64,000 nucleotides of DNA from Erodium maritimum (GCA_963921825.1 OY997590.1:42177039-42241038); one strand, 5' to 3'; shown: positions 11,797 to 23,863, counted from the stretch's first letter. The notes: generated by a model not told the origin, from the letters alone. Numbers and translations: made by a program.

Positions 11797-13874
11797 TGTT
11801 AGTCTTAGTGCCCGTAGTTCAATCCTAAATGTCCAAATATATAAATCATCGTTAGCAATAAAATTAAAGCGGCTTTATATTACTTATGTGTTGGAGTAAT
11901 ATATCGATGTGTGCTCTGATCTATGCCCACCATGCGAATAGAACCATAGATCGAGATAGATCACACTCGATGGGTCCCTAGTCAACAAAGCTTCACTAGA
12001 AGCGACTAGTATGAAAGATGGCTCTTTATGGCTTACGTTCTGTTAGTCATTGGAATGGGATTCCGGAGTCTGATCATAGATATCATGTGGGACATGATAT
12101 TGGACGACCCGCCCTGAATATGTGCCATAGATTAAGTCATGAACATATTCAGTGTTGTAGCTTGTCATGTATCCTTAGAGCAAGGAGTCTTTGTGATCGC
12201 TATGTAGTCAACAACTGAGTTTGACCTGAGCCTAACGTTGTCCGTAACAGGGCTTCCATAACGGCCAGGATTGGCTTGGGGACGGGCTACATGAGTGACA
12301 CGAAAGGCGGCTAAGGGATTTATCCCTCATACTGAGGTATGGGAAAGATATCGGTTCTCGGCTGCTTGATCGAGAGTGACTGAAAGAATAGCATGGCCAT
12401 GCACATGATACTGGGTATCATATCTTCAGTCATCTCACATATCAAGGAACGGTGATTGAGAATAATAAGGATGACGGCTCTATGCCTTATCTCAATCAGG
12501 ATATCGGAGATAAAAGGATAATGACAGGGACGTCGGAAAGGTTAGAATCGACAGGGTCGATTCGCTATGCAGTGTCAGGCAATACTAAAGTCTCGTTAGT
12601 TGCCACTTAAATAGGATCAAGTAAAATGGGATTTTACGTTGATCTATTGACATGCATAACCTAAGGGTCACACCGGAGGATGAAACTCATTGACACATTT
12701 ATGGAGAATGGCCAAAAGGGAGTTGTCTCGGGACATGACCAAAACTGGGTTTTGGGTCATGTGCCCGTAAGTGAATAGGACTTCACGGATCGAGACAAGG
12801 CTTGGAGTCTTGGGATTGATCGCGTCGGATACTGTTGGACATTTCCGGTATGGAAGGCTTGGAGGCGATAAGCGAATCACGGGACCTCGTTGGAAATGGC
12901 CACGGGCCATGTTCCAAGAGGCCCATGAAAGGCCCATGCAACCAAGGCCCATGGAACTAATTAATCAAGTCTTGATTAATTAGTACTAAGTAAGCAAGAC
13001 AAGGATTAAGGTGTTGGTGATTCACCACCTAACCCAATCTTGTCTTGCCATACTTTGTCCTATTTACACCTTACTTGACACCATACTTGTCCCATGCCTT
13101 TAGTTGGACACGTATGGGTTTTGTTATGTTTAAGTCATCTTTTTTCAACATAACAAACACAAGACAAGAATAGGAAACACATTTTCTCTCCCTCTTCCAT
13201 GGCCATTTCGGGTTTGGCTAGTTTCCACCTCCATTTTTGTGTTCTTGAGTCCTCAAAGAGAAGAACTACGTGGCTTTGATTCCCATGTGGATACGTAGGC
13301 GTCTTGGAGACTCAAGCCAATCATTCGTTAACCGGTGTTCTTGTTTTGGTAAGAGATAGTGCTGAATTTTTCTCTTGTGAATCCATTCTTTGTTAGTTGT
13401 TTCATGGTTTTAATCATCTCTTGGTTTTTATTGATTTTCCGCTGCGAGTTGGTTCATCTCCAACCCTACCTCGAGACCCAACAGATTGATCCTTCCAACA
13501 GTGGATGGAGATTTTATCGAGTGGCTGCGTTATATCTTAAGCATCAACCCAACAACCAGGGGGGAGATAGGATGTCTCCTATGGGAAATCTGGAAAGCTA
13601 GGAACAAGAAAGTTTGGGGGAATGTTCCATCCAGTGCAATGACAATAAAGCATACGACTGTTTTCTTAAATGCAGGGTGGATGGAAGCTAAACTTCGGAG
13701 ACTCAAGCCAATCTTTCGTTAACCGGTGTTCTTGTTTTGGTAAGAGATAGTGCTGAATTTTTCTCTTGTGAATCCATTCTTTGTTAGTTATTTCATGGTT
13801 TTAATCGTCTCTTGGTTTTTATTGATTTTCCGCTGCGAGTTGGTTCATCTCCAACCCTACCTCGAGACCCAACA
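11797..13874 (+). repeat. Copia copy 1, composite 3' LTR
   Basis: Bases 11797-13483 form a full LTR (1687 bp, TG...CA). They are followed by a LINE-A segment (13484 to about 13697) and a second copy of the final LTR bases ending at 13874, after which LINE-A resumes with gattgatcc. The 391-bp unit (LINE segment plus LTR end) is thus in tandem with the LINE continuation. The junction aacttcgga/gactcaag shows a gga microhomology between LINE and LTR. Confidence 0.9.
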
Positions 13875-14628
13875 GATTGATCCTTCCAACAGTGGATGGA
13901 GATTTTATCGAGTGGCTGCGCTATATCTTAAGCATCAACCCAACAACCAGGGGGGAGATAGGATGTCTCCTATGGGAAATCTGGAAAGCTAGGAACAAGA
14001 AAGTTTGGGGGAATGTTCCATCCAGTGCAATGACAATAAAGCATACGACTGTTTTCTTAAATGCGGGGTGGATGGAAGCTAAACTTCGGAAGAAGGAACG
14101 GACGCCAAAGCCATCTCAATTTGCCGCTGGAGCTGAGATCATGTGGACCTATCCGCCTCAAGGGTCATGGCTCATTAATACGGATGGAGCCTTATTTGCC
14201 TCAATGGGCCAAATGGGAATAGGGTGGGTGTGTATGGATGACATGGGTTTACTCACTCGGGCTCGGCCAGCCTCATTCCATGGCCCACAGAACCCGGGTC
14301 TCGTCAAAGCTTATGCGATCAGAGAAGCACTACAATGGCTAGTGAAGAACCCGCGACAACGTGCCATCATTAGGAGTGATTGCAAGGTCATAGTGGATAT
14401 GATCAACAAGGGAAGAATGTCTTCTTCTCCTATATGGATAGTCATTCACGATTGTAGTTCCCTATTACATAGTCTCGAGTACGTGCAACTCGAGTTTGTT
14501 AAGCGGACAGCAAACAAAGCATCTAACTGGCTTGCGAGGGCGGCATGTTCCTCTCCTGTCTGGAGCCACTCCACTGTATTCTTATTGCCAAAATTTAATA
14601 ATAGCCATCGTTTATTCTCAAAAAAAAA
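13875..14628 (+). pseudogene. LINE-A ORF2, C-terminal RNase H domain and 3' end
   Basis: The frame resumes after the copia element and stays open for 279 codons. It encodes a plant LINE RNase H (RVT_3). Catalytic acids look intact: Asp in INTDGA (14183), Glu in AIREALQW (14324) and Asp in IRSDCKVIVD (14378), and KRTANKASNWLARAA lies where the last motif is expected. RNase H would remove the RNA strand after reverse transcription. The 3' untranslated part ends in poly(A). The piece is orphaned from the rest of ORF2 by the 8.8-kb insertion. Confidence 0.88.
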
Positions 14629-14639
14629 AATCAAACTTG

Positions 14640-15725
14640 ATCTAAAGAGATTCTATTTAAATAATATAACTTTACAAAGTTTTATTTATAAAAAAAAGAA
14701 TTGTCATTTTGCCTAACATTCACAAAATAAATGGAACTTATCCTATTTATAATCGAATCAGACTTGAATTACAAATATATTAACAAATAAAGGTTTATTT
14801 GGTTTTTGTAAAGGTTAATGATTAGTTTTTTTTATTGGTTCAGAAAATTCAATTAGAAAGAGAAATTTCCAAACAGGAAAGCATCTTAAAGTCAATGACC
14901 AGAAAATTAAGAATACAAAGGAGCTACCGACAATGGAGTTTAAAGGCTTAAGACGTTTAAAACCAAAAAGACAACAGTCCCCAAAAACAAAAAAACCAAA
15001 CAAAACAGTCAAAGAAAACCATAAAGTTAATTGTTAATCTTCTTGACGCCCGGGAGGGCATTCTTAGGTCGTTTAAGACCCGTTGAGTCCACACGTCTGC
15101 CGCTGAAGGGGCAACTTGAATAGACTTTTCCCTACTCATGGATCGCGTTCTCGGCTTAGTGTAAGTCACGATCCGACCCCTAAAAGTCGAAGATTTAAGT
15201 AGTGCTTCTTTCTAAGAACGACCCTAAGCTTCATTTTTCGGGTTTGAATCATTCGATACACCACAAACCTGAGAACTAACAACCAGACCCACAAGAGGAG
15301 GACCAAGACCCCCCGCCCTCAAAACATCACTCAACCTCCTTGACTTGACCTCCTGCGCATTAGCTTCACTACCTGAAACCTACACGTCCAAAATAAGACG
15401 GGATTGCTCCGCTATAGCGGTAGAGCCAGAACCATGAAAATGCTCCATAACAAGGCCCAAAACACGCACCTCTGAAGCCTCTCGGGAAATTGATGAAGAG
15501 TTTTCATCCGAACAAATTAAACAAGTAACAATGGGCTCTACACCTTGTTCATAATCCACTTATGAACTGTGCACAACCAAGGCCAACTAATTCTTCTGTG
15601 GGCCAGCCAGCTCAGCCCCAATAACACCCGAGCCCAAAGCTAAAGTTGGAGCCTCGTTTTTTTTTTTTGGATAAGCTTGAAAAGTTTTATTAGAAAAAAA
15701 TTGATCCAAGAAAGATCAATCCAGT
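14640..15725 (-). mobile_element. Degraded minus-strand LINE debris
   Basis: Oligo(T) near 14826-14833 and at 15658-15670 look like LINE poly(A) tails seen from the other strand. The second is followed by ggataagcttgaaaagttttattag, the usual plant L1 3' end in reverse. A weak minus-strand frame (14957-15240) reads TKPRTRSMSREKSIQV; I do not recognise it. The stretch is cut at 15726 by the gypsy element. There is no other gene evidence here. Confidence 0.45.
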
Positions 15726-18256
15726 TGTCACGCCCCAAATCCGGTTTTGACCGGACTCGAGACGTGAACTTAAAGTGATAAATAAAATAAGCGATTTTAA
15801 AGGAGATAAATCTTAAAATAATAAACTGTAATCCATAAATCCGATAAAAGAGTCAACAACTCTTAAAACCATCAAAGAAACGTTTAGTTCAAAATAACAG
15901 TACGTCTTTAGACAAGCTAGCCTAGGACCCTCGATAGCTCCCAAGCATCGAGCATCCAGCTAGTACGAATCCCGCTCAGGACCTGAAACACAACAAGGTA
16001 AGGAGTGAACTTTCGCTCAGTATTAAAAGTAGTTAAGGTTATGAACATCAGTTCACCACCACGAGTAACCGTCCGATTAGGGCATACTAGCAAACATAAC
16101 TATCAACGACGCCCACGAGACAAGTACCAACCACCAATCACCATCGCAAGACCACAATTACATAAGAAACCACGCACATAGCCAACCATCACCGGCTATC
16201 ACAGCCCGTCCAATTTATATCGTACCGGAACACAGAGCATCATTCCCGATATCTTCCTGTCACGTAGACTCGGGGTAACATCCCAGACCGGAATTCCCTT
16301 AGTCGGACGCCTTCCCGTCATGTAGACTCGAGGCCTCAAGCATAACGGACCGGCACATACCTCGGTCGTACGCCTTCCTGGACCACATAGCATCGGGGTA
16401 ATGGTTAAACCGTCCTCGTCCTTGATACTCTTCACCGACATACTCTCTCAGTGTAGGTATCATACCGGACACACCTCCTCTTGGAACACACATCAAGAGA
16501 GTAACACGCATCACAAAGCCAAAGCTCAACCACGGAATATTAACCGAGCCGGATCACCATAACACACAAATCGGTCTATCACTCACCCGCTCATATCACA
16601 ACCAAAGATTCACATCACATCAAACACGACACACTCGCCCACACGTAGTCACAACATGCTACACCGAGTATAGCATAACACATTTCTTAATCTTATCGGC
16701 ACTAAGTCACACATCATGCATCCCAAACTAGAATCATGGCATTTCAATCAGCACACGACCTTAGGCTCGTCATGAGCATTCTACCAGCACGACAATTTCC
16801 CAAGAATTGAAAGCGATTACTCTAGTGAATCACATCCTATATGAAAACTATGACCTTTCCGGTTATTATTATTATTCTAAAAACATACTAGTAACTTTCC
16901 GCAATTAAACCGGTATTCGCTACTTTCCCTACCTCAAAAGTAAATAAGTCTCAACTCCTAGCTGCTGACGACCTGGCTCGCTTCCTCCTCCACTTCACGG
17001 GATCCAAGTGCCTCCTTCCCCGTCACGCTCGGGTCCAAGGTCTTGGATCACAAAACAAACCGAGAATTAAGAGTAATTCACAAAGGTTAAAAGAGGAAAG
17101 ACACTCCCACTTAACCCCAAAAGGAAACGGTTATAGTTAACCGTCCAAATTACACGAAATTCAGCAAAATGGGCCCCAAAGGCCCAAAACAGGTCTGCCA
17201 CGGTTCTGGTCTCTGAGCCTTGGTGGGCTCCGCCACAGATCTGGTCACGGATCTGTGGGTTGTGTCGTCACGGTTCTCCTCACGGAGCCGTTACTGACGT
17301 CGTCATGGTCTCCCTCACAGAGCCGTGACGTCTCTCGTCACGGTTACCATCACGGATCCGTGACGGTTCAGCACTGTTCCGCCTTCTTCTTCCTCCAGCC
17401 GTGATTTTCACGAAAATAACCCAAAAACAGCCATTGATGACCTCCAAAAGCTTCAAAACAGAACCTCAAACGTCTCTACTTCAACACCCATCATGGGTTT
17501 CCATCAAAACTCCACAAAGCTCAACAAAATCAATCATCTAACATCATTTCTCTCCAAAAATTCATCATCCAAACACCAAACTCCAAAACCCAACTCTTGT
17601 TCATCATTTTCTTCAAAACCCATGAACCAAAATCGATAGAAACGAAAATGGAAGAGGGATTTACCTTGAGGATGAAGAATAGATGAATGAAATGAGGTTT
17701 AGGAGGTGTTTTGAGGTAGCAATGGGCAAAAAGGCTCAGCTTTTCTCTTGCGTTTTCTTCAAGCTTCCATGGGAGCTCCTTTTCTCTCTCTTCCTTGACA
17801 ATTTCGGCCAACCTCTTCAAATGGACTGAAATGGTCCAATTTAGGGGTCTTAAACCTAGAGAAATTATTGCCCAAAATACCCCTTTGCCTTATCCCTCTT
17901 CAAGTTCACCATTAAGGGCATAAGGGTCAAATTGCACTCCTTTCTTCCCCTCCAAGTAAGCATGGAAACATGTACATGTGGGGACCACTCAAAGCATTAA
18001 ATAATTCTAGCTCAAATACTTTATCGGATTTAGTTGCTAGTTGGACCGCGGTTGACCGAAAATAACCCCGGGTTGACTTTTCCCAACATTACAGTCAATC
18101 GAAAGGAAGCGGCCCAACTAAGCTAACCGTAACAACAACTAAGCTTTTTGGGCCCCAGAAAGGTCCTGAATGACCCTCAGAGTCATCAGTTGACTTTTTC
18201 GGCAAAAAGTCATTTTTCGTCGAAAACCAACGGTTCGACCGGGGGCGGTTCTTACA
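15726..18256 (-). repeat. Gypsy 3' LTR (2531 bp)
   Basis: Starts tgtcacgcc at 15726 and ends ggttcttaca at 18256, inverted TG/CA termini. It carries an array of gtcacggttct/cacggagccgt repeats (17190-17370) and a gtgaactttcgctca hairpin near 16005. Relative to the other LTR it keeps about 450 bases after 16745, but lacks a short segment near 16195. Confidence 0.9.
17190..17370. repeat. Palindrome-rich tandem array in the gypsy LTR
   Basis: Four to five units of about 36 to 40 bases centre on near-palindromes such as gtcacggatccgtgac. A matching array lies in the other LTR (24950-25085). The repeats could act as cruciform or protein-binding sites in the promoter region; the function is inferred only from position. 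Confidence 0.7.
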
Positions 18257-18270
18257 ATCTACCCCTTTAA
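18257..18270 (-). other. Polypurine tract, gypsy element
   Basis: On the minus strand this reads aaaggggtagat directly before the 3' LTR start (tgtaagaacc). A related tract (aagggggtaga) precedes the LTR start of the fragment at 48396. Confidence 0.75.
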
Positions 18271-18299
18271 AATAATTTCTTCCTCGAAATTTAAAAAAG

Positions 18300-18390
18300 A
18301 AGTACCTCAAGGGTCGAACAGGCTGGGGTACTTTGCGCGAACCTGATCCTCGTGCTCCCAGGTCGACTCTGCTCCGTGGTGCTTCCACTA
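18300..18390 (-). pseudogene. Gypsy chromodomain, separated by a stop codon
   Basis: After the integrase ends with RGRTIPLVRV there is a TAG at 18388-18390. The same frame then runs WKHHGAESTWEHEDQV and AKYPSLFDP to a normal stop. The WKHH...TWE.E...YP.LF pattern is a chromovirus chromodomain tail, which targets integration to particular chromatin. The TAG would remove it unless read through. Confidence 0.8.
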
Positions 18391-19472
18391 CACACGTACC
18401 AGTGGGATAGTCCTGCCACGCAAGGCCTTCTCTCGCCTATCCAGAATCCTGACTGGCTGCTCCTCATACGAAACATCCTCCGCCACCTCGATGTCCGTCC
18501 ACTCAATCACGTGGGAAGGGTCCGCAGTGTACTTCTGCAGCTGGGATACATGGGAGACGTTATGAACGTTCCCGAGCTGTGGTTGCAAAGCAAGGCGATA
18601 TGCAATAGCTCCAACTCTGCTCAAGATCTCGAAAGGTCCGATAAACCGCGGGGCCAACCTGCCTCCGCCACGGTTGAACCGCAATAGGCCCTTCTTCGGG
18701 CTCACCCTCAGAAACACATGATCACCGACCGAAAACTCAAGAGGCCCGCTCCGTCTATCTGATAAACTCTTCTGTCGACTCTGTGCGGTCCTCAATCGAT
18801 CCCGAATCAATGCGACCTTCTCGATCGTCTCCTGGACAAGCTCTGGTCCAAGTAGACTCCTGTCTCCCACGTCGCCCAACACACGGGCGATCTGCCTACC
18901 ATACAACGCCTCGAACGGTGCCATCCAAATACTTGCCTGGAAGCTGTTGTTGTAGGAAAACTCCGCTAATGGTAAGTGGTCCTCCCATGACCCTCGGAAG
19001 TCCAACACGCATGCTCGCAACATATCCTCCAGTATCTGAATAGTGCGCTCTAACTGACCATCGGTCTATGGGTGATAGCTGTACTAAGCAATACCTCGGT
19101 TCCCAACTCTCTCTACAAGCTCTCCCAAAATATGGAGGTGAAACGCGGATCTCTGTCGGACACAATCGATACCGGAACCCCGTGAAGATTGATGATCTCC
19201 CGAACATATAACCGGCTCAAAGTGTCAACTGTATCCGTCATCCCCATGGCCACGAAGTGTGCCGACTTGGTCAGTCGGTCGACCACCACCTAGACTGCGT
19301 CATGCCCTCTCGGCGACCTCGGTAAGCCACTCACGAAGTCCATCGTGACTTGCTCCCACTTCCACTCCGCGATCGGTAGTGGTTGTAGCAAACCGACGGG
19401 ATGCTGATGCTCGGCCTTTACCTGCTGACAGGTAAGGCATCTCGAAATGAACTCTACAACTGCTCTCCGCAT
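18388..19472 (-). pseudogene. Gypsy integrase (broken)
   Basis: The N-terminal zinc motif is seen as SRCLTCQQVKAEHQHP and the core begins WEQVTMDFVSGLPRS (19290-19472). After a gap with stops (about 19024-19290), the C-terminal part (18388-19023) has LAEFSYNNSFQASIWMAPFEALYG and the RRSGPLEFSVGDHVFLRVSP and PRFIGPFEIL motifs of gypsy integrases. The stop at 19288 splits the catalytic core. It would insert the cDNA. Confidence 0.88.
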
Positions 19473-21191
19473 CTCGCTCTACCAGAACTGCCGTCGGATA
19501 TCCCGATACATCTTGGTGCCACCCGGATGTACCGCAAGACGGGAGTGATGACACTCTCTCATCACAGCGTCTCTACAACCACACGGCACAAAAAACCCTC
19601 CTCTGTAACGCAGACCCTGATTGGCCCCCTGCTCCCAGCCCTCAGTGTCAACACCACTAATCATCCTCTCCCGGATCTCTGCCGTTTCGGTATCAATGGC
19701 CTGTGCCTCAAGCATACGAGCAACAAGTGTGGGCTGCGCCACCAGCGAACACATGGCCACGCCATCGGTGATCTCATCGAGCTCGAGCCGAAACTTGCTC
19801 AGCTCCTCCATCATTTCCCACTCTCGGACATATATACTAGCAAGGCTGTGATTCGACTTCCTACTCAGGGCATCGGCGACGACGTTCTCCTTGCTCAGGT
19901 GGTAGAGTAGTTCGAAGTCATACTCCTCTAACAGCTCCATCCATCGCCTCTGGCGCATGTTCAAGTCGCGCTGGGAGAAGATGTACTTGAGGTTCTTTTG
20001 ATCCGAGAACACCCGGAATCGCTCTCCATACAAATAGTGCCTCCAGCTCTTCAGCGTAAAGACAACTGCTGCCAACTCTAGGTCATGGGTCGGGTAGTTG
20101 TGCTCATGTGTCTTCAACTGTCTAGAGCCATATGCAACTACCTTCCTGGACTGCATCAACACATACCCTAGTCCCTCACCGGACGCATCACAATACAGGT
20201 CATAACCGACCTCGCGCTCCAACACTATCAACACGGGTGTTGTGGTCAAACGAGCCTTCAGCTCGGCAAAGGAGTGCTCAAACTCATCAGTCCACACAAA
20301 CTCCGCTCCCTTTCGTGTCAAGGCAGTCATCGGCGCGGCCTGACGGGAGAAGTCCTGGACAAACCGTCGATAGTACCCTGCCAAGCCTAGGAAGCTGCGG
20401 ATCTCGAAGACACTCTTGGGCCGTGCCCACTTCGAGACCGCATCGACCTTCGCCGGATCGACGAGTATAACCTCTCGGGACACAACATGCCCGAGGAACT
20501 TCACCTCGGCGAGCCAGAACTCGCACTTCTGCAGGTTGCCGTACAATTGGTGAGTACGCAATAAAGTCAACAATGTCCTCAAGTGCTCCACGTGTGCCTC
20601 CTCACTAGGCGAATAAATCAGAATGTCATCCACAAACACCACGACGAACTGGTCCAGGTAGGGTCGGAAGATCCCGTTCATCAGGTCCATGAACGCTGCA
20701 AGCGCGTTCGTCAGCCCGAACGACATCACCAGGTACTCGTAATGCCCATATCGAGTCCTAAATGCGGTCTTCTCCACATCCTCATCCCGAACCCTCAACT
20801 GATAATACCCTGAGCGAAGATCAATCTTCGAGAAGCACTTCGCTCCTCTCAGTTGATCAAACAGGTCATCGATCCTCGGCATCGGATAACGGTTCCTTAC
20901 CGTAACCCGGTTCAACTTCCGGTAATCGATGCACATCCTCAATGCTCCACCCTTCTTCTTCACGAAGAGGACGGGTGCTCCCCACGGCGAAGCACTCGGC
21001 CGGATAAAACCCTTCTCCCAAAGCTCCTCGAGTTGTCGTTTCAGCTCGACCAACTCGGCTGGTGCAAACTGATACGAGGCCATAGAGATCGGCGCCGTAC
21101 TCGGGATCAAGTCGATCCTAAACTCCACCTCGCGCTCCGGCGGCAATCCTGACAGCTCCTCCGGAAAGACCTCCGGGAACTCGCATACCAC
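19473..21191 (-). pseudogene. Gypsy reverse transcriptase and RNase H
   Basis: This 570-codon open frame is the longest in the window. From the N-terminus it has [17 protein letters not shown], the RT motifs [31 protein letters not shown] and the catalytic [11 protein letters not shown] (about 20625-20636), then RNase H from [15 protein letters not shown] through [12 protein letters not shown], and the start of the integrase zinc region ([19 protein letters not shown]). RT active-site residues look intact. Downstream integrase and upstream protease are broken, so it is not a working polyprotein. I use pseudogene although this part is open. Confidence 0.9.
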
Positions 21192-21209
21192 TCTCGGTAG
21201 CTCTCTAGT

Positions 21210-21770
21210 CTACACGGTCTCTGCCTCATCTCCCACGGTCAACGCAGACAGGAGTACTCCGCTCCTACTACCCAAGACACAAGTAACGACCGTGTCGCCC
21301 GATACTACGGTCACCTGCCGACGATAACAGTCGATTGACGCTTGATACCTCATCATCCAGTCCATCCCCAAGATCACGTCAAACGCCGTCATGTCCAGCA
21401 CAAGCAAATCACCATAAAACGGGCAATCAGCCATCCGGATCTCACAAGCACGACAAACAGTACTCAAAACTACCTCTCCCATAACCGGGGTGTCAAGACA
21501 TAAAGGTCGACTCAACGAGTCCACCCTCAAACCCAACATACCAGCGAAAGAAGAGGAGATGAAAGAATGAGATGCTCCAATATCAAACAACAAAGATGCC
21601 CAAGAATTATAAAGCAAGCATGTACCCTGTATAGCCTCATGGCCGGCGTGACTTCCGTCAGCTCGAGAGTCGGTGATAGCATACACTCTGCCCTGTTGTG
21701 CTGGGGGTCCCCCTCTCGAGGGGGTGGAAGTGTCACCTGCTGCGCAGCCTCGGCACTGGCGCGCTCGCAT
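21210..21770 (-). pseudogene. Gypsy aspartic protease (active site altered)
   Basis: The frame contains LLFDIGASHSFIS, then VILGMDWMMRYQASIDC, the signature of retropepsin-like gypsy proteases that cut Gag-Pol. The catalytic DTG has become DIG (Ile codon at 21579-21581). It stops at 21210, short of the RT frame. The 5' side overlaps, out of frame, with the end of gag. Confidence 0.82.
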
Positions 21771-21922
21771 CCTGTCGCGGTACTCTCTCCGCCGGTGCCT
21801 GACGCTGCTGAAACTGCGGTGACTGTCCCGTCTGCGACTGCTGGGGTCGCGAAGCCGACACCTTTAAAAACCGATCTGGGTACCTGGAAGCAAAGTGTCC
21901 TGGTCGGCCACACTGGTGACAT

Positions 21923-22997
21923 AGCGGTGGCTAGACACTCGACCTCTCCTCAGGTCTACCCGCCGGAAGGTCCACTAGTCCGCTGCCAATCAGACAGTCT
22001 CGAGCCATCTGGCCCGGCTGCCCACATCCGTAGCACGTGCGCCCTGACATAGAAGGTCCCATAGAAGCCAATGACCCGATCTGTCGCGGTCCTCTCAATG
22101 GTGGCTGGGACTGGAACGATCCTGAGGTCCTCTGCCTCCGCGGATCACGAGACTCAGATGGCCTCAGGCAATTGGTCGGTCTCGACCTGACCTCTCGAGC
22201 TCTAGCTGTCTCACAGAAGCGCCGCTCCACAGCCAAGGCCTGATCCACCAGGTCAGAGTAAACCTGGGTCCTCAAAAGACGACCCGATCTGCAATCGCCG
22301 GGCGAAGACTTGCCTCAAAACGTCGGTAATGAAGAGCCTCAGTCTGAACCATCTCCTGAGCAAAACGAGACAAGTGGGTGAACCTCGCCTCGTACTCGGA
22401 TACTGACAATCCCTCCTGTCGCAGCTCCAAGAACTACTGACGCATGTCGTCCAATACCGACTGTGGGAAGTACTGCTCAAGGAATCGATGTCCGAACATC
22501 GTAGAGTCATCTCCCACTCGCGCCTGCTCGCGCCGCCACCAGTGGTATGCCTCTCCCTCCAGATGGAAAGCTGAGAAAGATACTCTCAGGCTACCACTCA
22601 GGACCCCTGATGTGTCCAGGTTGCGGGTGATCTGCTCCAGCCACCTCTCGGGTGCCTTGGGGTCTGGCTCCCCAGAAAACACAAGTGTGCCCAGCCTGCG
22701 GAAGTCCCGCAGCGCCTGCGCAATGTAGTTGTCTATCTGAGTAGGTCCCTCGGTGGCAGCAGGTGCAGCCTCTGGTGTCGGAGTTGTAGCCTCCCTCCGG
22801 GCAAAGGCTGCTGCCAATCCCTGAACAGTGCGAGTCAGCTCCTCCTGAGCTGCCGCCTAGGTTGTCTCAACCCTCTCGTGCTCCTCAGCGGGTGCACACT
22901 GGGCACTGGTCGCCCTTGCCGACTCAGCAGTCGATGGCTGTCCCCGGCCCCTAGCTGGCCGTCTCCTAGTACCTCGTGGAACGTAATTCGGTGCCAT
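21923..22997 (-). pseudogene. Gypsy gag (broken)
   Basis: The likely start is the ATG at 22997 (MAPNYVPRGTRRRP). An in-frame TAG lies at 22857-22859. The core frame 22434-22817 holds the retrotransposon Gag domain (IDNYIAQALRDFRRLG, APERWLEQITRNLDTS, AYHWWRREQARVGD) and ends at another stop near 22437. A frameshift follows near 22280. A zinc knuckle, CYGCGQPGQMARDC, has Gln where His is expected; a second knuckle trace (CHQCGRPGHFA) lies near 21900-21930. Gag would form the particle. Confidence 0.82.
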
Positions 22998-23847
22998 GTC
23001 GTAAGTCCGTTGCACGGATAACGCACATGTTCGGTTCTTAACTCGAAAAGAACGACGCGCTTATAATAACTAATGCCACACACAGTCCACAACAATAGTA
23101 CTCATAGTAATAATATACTAAGTATAGTATAGTCACACAATTGCACTCAGCAGAGAAGTCCGCACACTAGTGCATCACATAGATCATACACTCAAACAGC
23201 GAGGTTACACACAGTTTCACACTCAACAACATTTTCACACAAAAGTCACACAGACCATAGTTTATACCACAAAGAAATTCCACAATGCACAACAAAGACT
23301 TAGTTTCAAGTTCTTAACATCGCGTCGTTACAACCGGTTCAGGCGTCCCCGAATTACGTTGTAACCACTTGGCATCCCCCTATTCACGTCCAGCTACAGT
23401 GGCCCCTATAGCCAAATCGTGATGGTACATACACTTCAGTTTCTGTAGAAAATCGGGCATGACCAGTTCGTAAATTATACTAACCATCCGCTTATGCGGA
23501 ACAACCAATTTACAATCTGGACACAGTACTCAATCAAAAATTCAGCATACATCAAATTATCTCAGTCACACACCTCGGGTCTCGGTAATTTCACTCTTAC
23601 CGCCCGGTCAAGTTCATACTCGGAAACTAGTTTAACTCAAACAATGACACCAACCACACAGGTTCACTAAAGGCACACGGTACTTAGACCGAACAAACCC
23701 CCAACTCGAGACTATCTCTGTCTCGCTACTACACGTAGGACATCTCCGACTTGCGTGACCGACACACGGTAACTTAACGACCAAACTCTACCTACCTAAT
23801 TGACGTACGTTCCGAGGTTTAAAAAAAAACATTTCAAAACGAAACCA
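22998..23847 (-). other. Gypsy untranslated leader
   Basis: The 850 bases between the gag start and the primer site hold only short unsupported frames. The position fits the 5' leader of the element. Confidence 0.65.
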
Positions 23848-23860
23848 GGCTCTGATACCA
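23848..23860 (-). other. Primer-binding site, gypsy element
   Basis: On the minus strand this reads tggtatcagagcc, three bases after the LTR end, complementary to initiator tRNA-Met. It fixes the element orientation. Confidence 0.88.
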
Positions 23861-23863
23861 AAT

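Larger units (their letters stand above)
5098..13874 (+). mobile_element. Copia copy 1: Ty1/copia LTR retrotransposon inserted in LINE-A
   Basis: The element starts TGTTAG at 5098 and ends CCAACA at 13874. It is flanked by a 5-bp TSD, gattg (5093-5097 and 13875-13879). Order: 5' LTR, primer-binding site, leader, gag, protease, integrase, RT, RNase H, polypurine tract, 3' LTR, which is the Ty1/copia order. The LTRs are very alike, so insertion is fairly recent, yet the coding part is ruined. Each LTR also holds about 211 bases of LINE-A followed by a second copy of the last 180 bases of the LTR. Confidence 0.92.
1659..14628 (+). mobile_element. LINE-A: 5'-truncated L1-type retrotransposon, split by copia copy 1
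   Basis: The element is bounded by an 11-bp TSD, aatcaaacttg, at 1648-1658 and 14629-14639. It ends in a poly(A) tail (14620-14630) that overlaps the right TSD. Only about 140 bases precede ORF2 and there is no ORF1, as expected from 5' truncation during target-primed reverse transcription. Order: endonuclease, reverse transcriptase, zinc-binding region, RNase H. Copia copy 1 occupies 5098-13874. Removing it joins ...agtggattg to atccttcc... in one reading frame, which confirms the host and the insertion point. Stops and frameshifts are scattered through ORF2, so it is dead. Confidence 0.9.

Noticed and set aside
13877..14716. A 279-codon frame as a stand-alone host RNase H gene
   Set aside because: Removing the copia insertion joins it in frame to LINE-A ORF2, and the TSD and poly(A) bracket it; it is the LINE C-terminus.
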